In this document: positions 24,861 to 32,064 of the stretch, piece by piece
How positions within the stretch are numbered: the stretch's first letter is position 1
Layout of the letters: each line of letters starts with the position of its first letter
NCBI GenBank assembly: GCA_017936545.1
Contig: JAGBFJ010000024.1
Location: 1 to 39,827 of the forward strand
Direction: 5' to 3'
Length of the DNA: 39,827 nt
Source of the DNA: Sutterella sp.
GTDB taxonomy: Bacteria > Pseudomonadota > Gammaproteobacteria > Burkholderiales > Burkholderiaceae_F
Notes under the pieces: generated by a model
Told to the model about the DNA's origin: nothing
Databases searched by the model: none
What the model saw: the letters and a program-made list of their open reading frames with translations, nothing else
Program-made: the position numbers and the translations under genes

Positions 24861-26231
24861 GTGAAAAACATGCCTTCTCAGAGTCCCGTCAAGGTCCCCA
24901 GGCGCATTGCGCGCACCGTTCTCAACGCGCTCCGGGGAGGCGTCGTTCCGCGCATCGGTCTGCAGTACGTTGCTGTCGGCCGCAAGGCGGAAATCGATGC
25001 GCTTCTGGGCGACGTGGAGTCCGTGGCCGAAGGCGGCGCCTCGTTTCGTTTCATCACCGGACGCTACGGGAGCGGCAAGAGTTTTCTCATTCAGACGATC
25101 CGAAGCTATGTCATGGATCGGGGCTTCGCGGTGGCGGACGCCGATCTGGCGCCCGAGCGGCGTCATCACGGCACGAACGGGCAGGGGCTTGCGACCTACC
25201 GCGAGCTCATGCAGAACCTGGCGACGAAGACCATGCCTGAGGGCGGCGCTCTGACGCTGCTGCTCGACCGCTGGATCGCCGCGCTGCGGGCCGACGCGGC
25301 CGCCGAGGCTGCATGCAGGGGAATCCCTGCCGAAGGGCCCGCATTTCAGGCGCTCGCCGAAGCCGCCCTGCAGCGCACTGTGGCGTCGCTCGGAGAAGTG
25401 CTTTACGGCTATGAATTTTCTTCTCTGATGCTGCGCTACTTCCGCGCGGCCGAATCGGGCTGCGACGAAGATCGGGCGCACGTCGTGAAGTGGCTTCGCG
25501 GCGAGTACCTGACGAAGGCGGAGGCGAGAGCGGATCTCGGGATCGGTCTCATCGTCACGGACGACAACTGGTACGACGTGCTCAAGCTCTTTACGCTTTT
25601 TCTGAAGGGAGCGGGCTACGCGGGCCTCATCGTCTTCATCGACGAACTCATCAATCTCTACAAGATTCCGAACAGCATTTCCCGGCAGTACAACTACGAG
25701 AAGATTCTCTCGATGTACAACGACACGCTGCAGGGCAAGGCCCGCTGGCTCGGCATCGTCATGGGCGGCACGCCCCAGGCGGTCGAAGACCGGCGGCGAG
25801 GTCTCTACAGCTACGAGGCGCTGCGCTCGAGGCTCGCTTCGGGACGCTTTTCGTCGGAAGGCCGGCGGGATCTGCTCTCGCCCGTCATCGCGCTCGAGCC
25901 GCTCACGCCGGAAGAGCTGCTGGTTCTCACGGAAAAGCTCGCCGCCATGCATGCCGGTCTCTACGGACGGGACTCGGGACTCACTGAAGCGGATCTGGCG
26001 CGTTTTCTGAAGCTGGAATTCGACCGGGAAGGGGCGGACACCCATATGACGCCCAGAGAAATCATCCGGGACTTCATCGAGCTTCTCAATCTCCTGATGC
26101 AGCATCCCGATCTCACGGCGGACGCGGTGCTGGCTTCCGGGGACTTCGTTCAGACGCTTGATTCGGTGTCCGCCGGCGCCGTTCCGGCGCAGGATCCCGG
26201 CATTCGCCGGCTGGACGGCTTTACGCTCTGA
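24861..26231 (+). CDS. BrxD-like P-loop ATP-binding protein (DUF2791)
   Basis: A 456-residue AAA+/STAND-like ATPase of the BREX ATP-binding (BrxD/BrxC, DUF2791) type. The start VLNALRGGVVPRIGLQYVAVGRKAEI is the typical opening of the family. Walker A is ITGRYGSGKSFLI (around residues 60-72), followed by DADLAPERR and a conserved YRELMQNL segment; Walker B is GLIVFIDELINLY near residue 260. GTG 24861 and ATG 24870 are both possible starts and neither has a good ribosome binding site. It ends 11 bp before the helicase gene, so the two are coupled. In type 2 BREX, BrxD accompanies the BrxHI helicase, but PglX, PglZ, PglW and BrxC are absent here. Probably a DNA-acting defence or stress module; function is inferred. 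Confidence 0.87.
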   Translation: MKNMPSQSPVKVPRRIARTVLNALRGGVVPRIGLQYVAVGRKAEIDALLGDVESVAEGGASFRFITGRYGSGKSFLIQTIRSYVMDRGFAVADADLAPERRHHGTNGQGLATYRELMQNLATKTMPEGGALTLLLDRWIAALRADAAAEAACRGIPAEGPAFQALAEAALQRTVASLGEVLYGYEFSSLMLRYFRAAESGCDEDRAHVVKWLRGEYLTKAEARADLGIGLIVTDDNWYDVLKLFTLFLKGAGYAGLIVFIDELINLYKIPNSISRQYNYEKILSMYNDTLQGKARWLGIVMGGTPQAVEDRRRGLYSYEALRSRLASGRFSSEGRRDLLSPVIALEPLTPEELLVLTEKLAAMHAGLYGRDSGLTEADLARFLKLEFDREGADTHMTPREIIRDFIELLNLLMQHPDLTADAVLASGDFVQTLDSVSAGAVPAQDPGIRRLDGFTL

Positions 26232-26242
26232 GGGAGGGCGGC

Positions 26243-28579
26243 ATGGCGGGCGTATTCGGGCGCTATGCGCCGTTCATCCAGGACTACATCTACGAACACG
26301 GCTGGACCAAACTGAGAGCCGTTCAGGCGGCGGCCGGCGACGCGATCTTCAATTCCGAAGATCACGTCCTTCTCTGCGCCTCGACCGCGTCCGGCAAGAC
26401 GGAAGCCGCATTTTTCCCGATTCTGACGCTGCTGGCCGAAGACCCGCCGCAGTCGGTCGGGGTCCTTTACATTGCGCCCCTCAAGGCGCTCATCAACGAT
26501 CAGTTCGAGCGCCTGACCGATCTCTGCACGGAAAACGGCATTCCGGTATGGGCCTGGCATGGCGACGTGGCGCAGTCCCGCAAGAAGAAGCTGCTCGAGC
26601 ATCCTTCGGGAATTCTTCAGATCACGCCCGAGTCGCTCGAAGCGCTTCTGATGCGAAAGCACGGGGCCGTCACGTCGCTCTTTCGCGATCTGCGCTTCAT
26701 CGTGATCGACGAAATTCATTCTCTGATGCGCGGCGACCGCGGCGCGCAGACTCTCTGCCTCATCGAGAGGCTGTCACGGCTTTCGGGGACCGATCCGCGG
26801 CGAATCGGGCTTTCCGCCACGATCGGCGACACGGAAAAGGCCGCGCGCTTTCTTCAGGGGAATTCCCGACGGGCGGCCCGCATTCCGGCGGTGGACGCGC
26901 CTTCGCCCGAGTGGCGTCTGGCCGTCGAGCATTTCTTCAAGACCGGGCCGCAGGCCGGTGATGCGTACTGCTGGGACGAATCCGTGCCGGTGCTGCCGCC
27001 GCTCGCGCCGTCCTCCGACACGCCGCCTCCGTCGGCCGATCCCGGCATCGGATGGATCTTTGCGCATACGCGGGACAAAAAATGCCTGGTCTTTACGAAT
27101 TCTCGCGAAGAGTGCGAAGGCGTGACGACGACGCTTCGTCAGTACTGCACGGCCCGCGGCGAGCCCGAACGCTTCCTGATTCATCACGGCAATCTGTCGC
27201 GTTCGATCCGAACCGACGCCGAGGCGGCGATGAAGGACGACGAGGAAAGGGTCACGACCGTCACGACGGCGACTCTCGAGCTCGGGATCGACATCGGCCG
27301 GCTGGAGAGGGCCTTCCAGATCGACGCGCCCTATACCGTGTCGGGCTTTCTCCAGAGGCTCGGCCGAACGGGACGTCGCGGGACGCCGCCCGAAATGTGG
27401 TTCGCCGTTCGCGAGGAAGAGCCCGAGCCGAGGACCAGTCTTCCGCTTCTGATGCCCTGGCGGCTTCTTCAGGCGATCGCTGTCATCGAGTGCTATCGCG
27501 AGGAACGCTGGGTGGAGCCGCCGAGGACGGGCCGGCTGCCCTTCAGTCTGCTCTACCATCAGACGATGGCGACGCTCGTTTCGGGCGGAGAGATGCAGCC
27601 GGCGGAGCTTGCTTCGCGCGTGCTGACGCTGTCGCCCTTTGCGAATATCGAGCCCGGCGACTACCGCACGCTGCTGCGTCACATGCTGCAGACGGGACAG
27701 CTCGAGCGAACGGAAACGGGCGGGCTCATCATCGGCCTGGCCGGTGAGCGCATGACCGGAAACTTCCGCTTCTACGCGGTTTTTCAGGAAAATGAGGAAT
27801 TCAGCGTGCGTTGCGAATCCCAGGAGCTCGGAACCGTCGTCCAGCCGCCGCCCGAAGGCGAGAAAGTGGCGATTGCGGGGAGGGTCTGGCTGGTCGAGGA
27901 GGTCGACGTCGAACGCCATGTGGTCTGGGTGCGGCTGGTGACGGGCAAGGTGCCCGCCTTCTTCGGTCTCTGTCCGGGCGACATCCACACCAGGGTGCTC
28001 GAAAAGATGCGCGGCGTGCTCGGCTGCGGCCGCCGTTATCCCTATCTGATGCGAAACGCCTGGGCGCGGCTTTCGGCGGCGCGGGATACCGCGATGAAGG
28101 CCGGACTCGGCAGCCGCGTGCTCGTGAATCTCGGCGGAGACATGTGGTGTCTCTTCCCCTGGCTCGGCACCTATGCCTTCATGGCGCTTGAGCGCCTGAT
28201 CAGGATCCGGGCCGAAAAGCGGCTCGGCCTCAAGGCCTTTGATTCGTCGAAGCCGTACTTCATGATCTTCCGCATGAAGGTGTCCGAGACGGAATTCTTC
28301 CGCGTGCTTGAGGAAGCGGCGGACGCGCTCGACAGCCCCGAAGCGCTCCTCTGGCCGGGCGAGGTGCCGGTGTTCGAGAAGTACGATCAGTTCGTGCCGG
28401 CCTCGCTGGTTCGAAAGGGATTCGCCTGCGGCGTGCTCGGCACGGATGAAATGCGTTCTTGGGTAAGGGAATGGGCGCTTGCTCAGCGTCGTCTGGAAGG
28501 AACGGAATCGGAGGCAGGGACGGAAGTGCTTGCCGCAGAACGAGAATCGGCGGCCGTGAGCCGGGATTACAATCGATGA
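26243..28579 (+). CDS. BrxHI/Lhr-like DEAD/DEAH-box helicase
   Basis: A 778-residue superfamily 2 helicase. Motif I is CASTASGKTEAAFFP (about residue 50), Ia is YIAPLKALINDQFERL, II is VIDEIHSL, III is GLSATIGD, a helicase C domain carries CLVFTNSREECEG and TATLELGIDIG, and VI is QRLGRTGRRGTP. The large C-terminal part (about residues 400-778) has the winged-helix and Lhr-core-like region seen in BrxHI helicases. GGGAGGG lies a few bases before the ATG. It probably forms a working pair with the BrxD-like ATPase 11 bp upstream, which would load or regulate it on DNA. Not Lhr proper: too short for Lhr and in this specific neighbourhood. Motifs look intact, so it should be active. Confidence 0.9.
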   Translation: MAGVFGRYAPFIQDYIYEHGWTKLRAVQAAAGDAIFNSEDHVLLCASTASGKTEAAFFPILTLLAEDPPQSVGVLYIAPLKALINDQFERLTDLCTENGIPVWAWHGDVAQSRKKKLLEHPSGILQITPESLEALLMRKHGAVTSLFRDLRFIVIDEIHSLMRGDRGAQTLCLIERLSRLSGTDPRRIGLSATIGDTEKAARFLQGNSRRAARIPAVDAPSPEWRLAVEHFFKTGPQAGDAYCWDESVPVLPPLAPSSDTPPPSADPGIGWIFAHTRDKKCLVFTNSREECEGVTTTLRQYCTARGEPERFLIHHGNLSRSIRTDAEAAMKDDEERVTTVTTATLELGIDIGRLERAFQIDAPYTVSGFLQRLGRTGRRGTPPEMWFAVREEEPEPRTSLPLLMPWRLLQAIAVIECYREERWVEPPRTGRLPFSLLYHQTMATLVSGGEMQPAELASRVLTLSPFANIEPGDYRTLLRHMLQTGQLERTETGGLIIGLAGERMTGNFRFYAVFQENEEFSVRCESQELGTVVQPPPEGEKVAIAGRVWLVEEVDVERHVVWVRLVTGKVPAFFGLCPGDIHTRVLEKMRGVLGCGRRYPYLMRNAWARLSAARDTAMKAGLGSRVLVNLGGDMWCLFPWLGTYAFMALERLIRIRAEKRLGLKAFDSSKPYFMIFRMKVSETEFFRVLEEAADALDSPEALLWPGEVPVFEKYDQFVPASLVRKGFACGVLGTDEMRSWVREWALAQRRLEGTESEAGTEVLAAERESAAVSRDYNR

Positions 28580-28641
28580 TGTTCCATCGGGGCGGGGCCG
28601 GCCTTCCGCCGGCTGCTCCCGGCTTTTCGGAGGATCCATTC

Positions 28642-29745
28642 ATGAGCGAATCGCTTCCCAGCCGTCATCAGTACATCCGTCTTTCGGGGACACCCAGGGA
28701 GCGCGGCCTCGCCTATGGGCGGGCGGCGCGGGAGCGCATTCACCGGGTCGCCGCCGAATACCGCGTGCTCTTTGACAAAGAGGCGCACATGAGCTGGGAC
28801 GAGGCCTACAGGCGGGCACGGGTCTATGCGGATCCGATCCGTGCCTACCGTCCTGATCTGATCGAGGAAATGGAAGGCATCGCCGAAGGCGCAGGCCTCG
28901 ATTTCGGCACGATTCTTCTCATGAATGCCCGAACCGAAGTCATGTTCGCTCAGGTGGAAGAAGAAGATGCCTGCTCGGTCATCGGCGTGCCGCCCGAAGT
29001 CTCGATCGACGGCCGGACCTATCTGGCGCAGACCTGGGACTGGTGGTCGATCGGCGCCGATACGACTGTGATCCTTGAAATCGATCAGCCGCCCTACGAA
29101 AAGGCGCTCATCATCACCGAGGCGGGTCTGGTGGGCGGCAAGGGCCTCAACGAGGCCGGCGTCGGACTGAGCCTCAATGCGCTTTCCGTTGCCAAAGGGC
29201 AGGCGGGCGTTCCTTTGCACGTTCAGATGCGCCATGCCCTTTCACAGCCGACGGTGCCCAAGGCCATCGATGCGGTGGCCAGGGCCCGCAGAGCCGGTGC
29301 GGGCTGCATCGGACTTGCAAGCGGAGACGGCCTGGTTGTCGCGCTCGAGACGGCGCCCAAGTCGCTCGACATTCTGCTCTGCGGCGGCCATGCGCTCTGC
29401 CACACGAATCACTGGCTCTCGCCTCTGATGCTCGCAGGCGACGAGGCGACACGCTATTCCTATACGTCGACATATACGAGACTCGACAGAATCCGCCGTC
29501 TGACAAGGCCGCTCGAGGGACAGCTCGGGCCGAAGGAGCTGATCCGAATTCTTTCGGATCATGCCGGCTGCCCGGACAGCGTCTGCCGTCACGACGACAT
29601 GACGCTTCCCGAATATCACCGCCACACTTCTCTCTGGTGCATGGTGCTTGATCTGACGGAGCGCACGCTCTGGCTGACCGAGGGCAGCCCCTGTTCCTCG
29701 GAAGTCCGCTGCTACAGACCGTTCGGAAGCAGGAAGCCCGCCTGA
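28642..29745 (+). CDS. C45 autoproteolytic acyltransferase/hydrolase
   Basis: A 367-residue protein of the acyl-CoA:6-aminopenicillanic-acid acyltransferase family (peptidase C45). The N-terminal pro-part carries EMEGIAEGAGLDFGTILLMNARTE, the family signature. Cys111 in EEDACSVIGV is the expected nucleophile, freed by self-cleavage in front of it; AQTWDWW, GLNEAGVGLSLNAL and CHTNHWLSP follow as conserved substrate-pocket segments. No signal peptide, so cytoplasmic. ATG 28642 is chosen for the GGAGG nine bases ahead and the family start; the frame is open further upstream into the helicase gene. It starts 62 bp after the helicase and may be cotranscribed. It overlaps the convergent LysR gene by 34 bp. 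Likely to cut or transfer an acyl group from an amino acid or peptide; substrate unknown. Confidence 0.88.
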   Translation: MSESLPSRHQYIRLSGTPRERGLAYGRAARERIHRVAAEYRVLFDKEAHMSWDEAYRRARVYADPIRAYRPDLIEEMEGIAEGAGLDFGTILLMNARTEVMFAQVEEEDACSVIGVPPEVSIDGRTYLAQTWDWWSIGADTTVILEIDQPPYEKALIITEAGLVGGKGLNEAGVGLSLNALSVAKGQAGVPLHVQMRHALSQPTVPKAIDAVARARRAGAGCIGLASGDGLVVALETAPKSLDILLCGGHALCHTNHWLSPLMLAGDEATRYSYTSTYTRLDRIRRLTRPLEGQLGPKELIRILSDHAGCPDSVCRHDDMTLPEYHRHTSLWCMVLDLTERTLWLTEGSPCSSEVRCYRPFGSRKPA

Positions 29746-30686
29746 CGGAGAATGGCCTGACGGCCGGCTTGCGTAACTGCAGTCCAGTCGTCGCCGGTCT
29801 TTTTGGCGATGAATTCCGCAAAGCGCCGCAGCTCCGGAAGCTGCGCCTCGCGGTCCCGGCGCGTGACCAGACACATGTGCCAGGGCGCGCGCTCCCAGCC
29901 GAGGAGCACCGACACGATCCGGCAGTTTTTCAGCTCGTCGATGACGTGCCCTAGCGAGAGGTCCACCGTCAGACCGCGGTGTTCGAGCAGCAGCTCCTTG
30001 AGCGCGATCTGATCGTGCGACAGAAAGACGCTCTTCCATCGGAGCATGCCCGAGGGCGTCCCGTCTTTGTAGAGGCAGTGGGTAGGGTTGAGGTTGACGG
30101 TTTTGAGAAGCAGGCCCGTATGCTGCGCGAGATCGGCGGGCGAGCGGGGCGTGCCGGTGCGCCGCAGGTATTCCGGCGTGGCGAGAACGGCGGTCGAGGT
30201 GATGTGGTAGAGCCTCACGGTGAGTTCCGGCGCATAACCGGGCGGCTGGTTGAGCACGGCGGCGTCGACTGTGCCCGCGAGCACGCCTTCGACCGTCTGT
30301 TCCGGAACGAGCGAAAAGGTCACGTTCGGATGCGATTCGGCGTAGGACAGCAGCACGTCGGAAAAGTAGAGACGGGAGAGTTCGATCGGCGCGGAAAAGC
30401 GGATGACGGTTCTTTCGCGCCGCGCGCGGCTCAGCTCGCAGGCTTCATCGATGGCACGCAGGTGGGGTTCGACCGCGTTCAGAAGCGACGTCAGTTCGGG
30501 CGTCGCCCGGTAGGGACGACGGCTCTTGTCGAAGAAGGTCAGGCCCATTTCCTTTTCAAGCGACGTGATGAGGCGGGAGACCTTGGAAAGTTCGATGCCG
30601 AGGCGGGAGGCGGTTTCGGAAAGACTGCCCGTCTGCGCGGTGAGCGCCAGCACGCGCCAGGCCTGAAGATTGTCGGAAGTCAGCAT
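29712..30686 (-). CDS. LysR-family transcriptional regulator
   Basis: A 324-residue LysR protein: helix-turn-helix in residues about 5-65 (GSLSETASRLGIELSKVSRLITSLEKEMG) and a substrate-binding domain from about residue 92. AGGAG lies seven bases before the ATG, inside the 10-bp gap behind the second LysR gene, so the two are cotranscribed with this one second. It is a clear paralog of that neighbour: FSAPIELSRLYFSDVLLSY here against FAAPIDLARLYFSELLVRY there, and LLLEHRGLTVDL against LLLEHRGITVDL. Its 3' end overlaps the convergent C45 hydrolase gene by 34 bp. Targets are unknown; the C45 gene and the molybdoenzyme operon are the nearest candidates. Confidence 0.92.
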   Translation of the reverse strand: MLTSDNLQAWRVLALTAQTGSLSETASRLGIELSKVSRLITSLEKEMGLTFFDKSRRPYRATPELTSLLNAVEPHLRAIDEACELSRARRERTVIRFSAPIELSRLYFSDVLLSYAESHPNVTFSLVPEQTVEGVLAGTVDAAVLNQPPGYAPELTVRLYHITSTAVLATPEYLRRTGTPRSPADLAQHTGLLLKTVNLNPTHCLYKDGTPSGMLRWKSVFLSHDQIALKELLLEHRGLTVDLSLGHVIDELKNCRIVSVLLGWERAPWHMCLVTRRDREAQLPELRRFAEFIAKKTGDDWTAVTQAGRQAILRQAGFLLPNGL

Positions 30687-30696
30687 GCCTTCGCTC

Positions 30697-31674
30697 CTAT
30701 GAGCCGAGCCGGCGCCGGAAGGCTTCGGCCACCGCCGCGTCGGCTTCCCGCCTGACGCTTCGCCAGTCCTTGCCGGCTTCTTCCGCGACGAAGAGGGCGA
30801 AATCCGCCAGCCGCTTCGAGCGTCTTTCGCCGTCGATGCTCGTCACCACCGACATCTCCCAGGGTTCGCGGCGCCAGCCGGGCATGATCGGAACGACCGT
30901 GCCCGCCTTGATTTCCGGGATCATGTGCCCGGCGTAGAGGTCGACGGTGATGCCCCGGTGCTCGAGCAGCATCTGGCGCAGCGTCATCTGATCATGCGTG
31001 ACGAACACGTTGCGCCAGCGCAGAAGCGGGGAGGGCGAGCCGTCGCGCCAGAGGACGCTCGTCGCGGGATGCATGACGGTTTCAAGCAGCAGCCCCGTGT
31101 GATTCGCCAGATCCGCGGGATGAGCCGGCGAACCGTGGACCCGAAGATATTCGGGCGTGGCGAGAAGGCAGGTCGTGCTGCTGTTGTAGCGGCGCAGCAC
31201 CAGTCCCGAGGTATCCGCCGGCATGAAGTTGATGATCGCGGCGTCGGTCCGGCCTTCGCGGACGGCGTCCGGCGCGGCTTCAGGAAGAATGTTGAAGGCT
31301 GTTTCCGGATGTATTTCGGTGTAGCGCACCAGAAGCTCCGAAAAGTAGAGACGCGCGAGATCAATCGGCGCGGCAAAGCGGATGATGCGCTGCCCGCCCG
31401 ACTCTGAAAAGACGGCCCAGGCATCGTCGAAATCCGAAACGAGCGGTTCGACCGCCGCCAGCAGCGCCCGGCATTTCGCAGTGGGCTTCATCGGGCGGCG
31501 GCGCCGGTCGAAAAGGACGCTGCCGATTTCCTTTTCCAGTCCCGTGATCATTTTCGACGCACGGGCCGGATCCGTGTCGCAGAGCACGGCGGTCTGGGAA
31601 ATGCTGCCGGTCTTGGCGGCAGCGATGAGCACGCGCCAGGCCTCGAGACTGTCCTTGAACTGCATCTTCGTCAA
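30697..31674 (-). CDS. LysR-family transcriptional regulator
   Basis: A 325-residue LysR protein, first gene of a two-LysR operon. The helix-turn-helix contains GSISQTAVLCDTDPARASKMITGLEKEIG, somewhat diverged from typical LysR sequences, and is followed by the effector-binding domain (FAAPIDLARLYFSELL onward). It is transcribed divergently from the molybdopterin oxidoreductase operon across a 390-bp AT-rich region, so control of that operon is plausible. The ATG at 31674 has a weak AAGG six to seven bases ahead; a second ATG three codons later is possible. Tandem duplication with the downstream paralog suggests two effectors or two targets. Confidence 0.92.
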   Translation of the reverse strand: MTKMQFKDSLEAWRVLIAAAKTGSISQTAVLCDTDPARASKMITGLEKEIGSVLFDRRRRPMKPTAKCRALLAAVEPLVSDFDDAWAVFSESGGQRIIRFAAPIDLARLYFSELLVRYTEIHPETAFNILPEAAPDAVREGRTDAAIINFMPADTSGLVLRRYNSSTTCLLATPEYLRVHGSPAHPADLANHTGLLLETVMHPATSVLWRDGSPSPLLRWRNVFVTHDQMTLRQMLLEHRGITVDLYAGHMIPEIKAGTVVPIMPGWRREPWEMSVVTSIDGERRSKRLADFALFVAEEAGKDWRSVRREADAAVAEAFRRRLGS

Positions 31675-32064
31675 CCTTGGTCGAAAGTTAAAGTCTGGGC
31701 GGAAATCCGGTCTTTCGAACAGAAAAACGGGATCAGAATAAACCCGAATATACTGCGCATTAACCCTAATATAAGAAAATTTGTCGGAAAACGGCAGAAA
31801 TGCTCTTTTTAGAAGACAGCTTCAAGAGAAAATGTCTGTCCTTCAGGGATTCATGCTTGGTCATCCTGAAATACGGCGGTTTTAGCCTACCGTTATTCAT
31901 TTCATGAATTTGGAAAATTCGCAAGCTTTCATGTCATTTTAACGTGGCTCTGGACGGCTGTAAACCTCACACTTGCTCCCGAACAGTTTCATAAGAACTC
32001 GTTCGGAAGACCGGCGTCCGCATTCGTAGGACGCCGTCTCAGGATCCCCAACGGAGACTCAAAA
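31675..32064. promoter_or_regulatory. Divergent control region for LysR pair and molybdoenzyme operon
   Basis: This 390-bp stretch has no gene and is much richer in A and T than its surroundings. It contains a perfect 6-3-6 palindrome GAATTT-GGA-AAATTC at 31906-31920, about 145 bp before the oxidoreductase start. GGAGACTC precedes that gene's ATG. No convincing FNR (TTGAT-N4-ATCAA) or NarL site was found by eye, and no -10/-35 pair stands out. Confidence 0.5.

Noticed and set aside
22191..28579. Tellurite-resistance operon
   Set aside because: Only TerB_N/TerB_C domains are present. There is no terC, terD, terZ or terA gene, so the family name should not be taken as function.
22191..28579. 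Complete BREX system
   Set aside because: No PglX-type methylase, PglZ phosphatase, BrxC, BrxA/B or PglW kinase is found anywhere in the window.
26774..28639. Open frame of 621 codons antisense to the helicase
   Set aside because: Shadow of the helicase gene; Arg/His/Pro-rich with no recognisable motif.
31675..32064. FNR binding site upstream of the molybdoenzyme
   Set aside because: I looked for TTGAT-N4-ATCAA and close variants and found none that was convincing.
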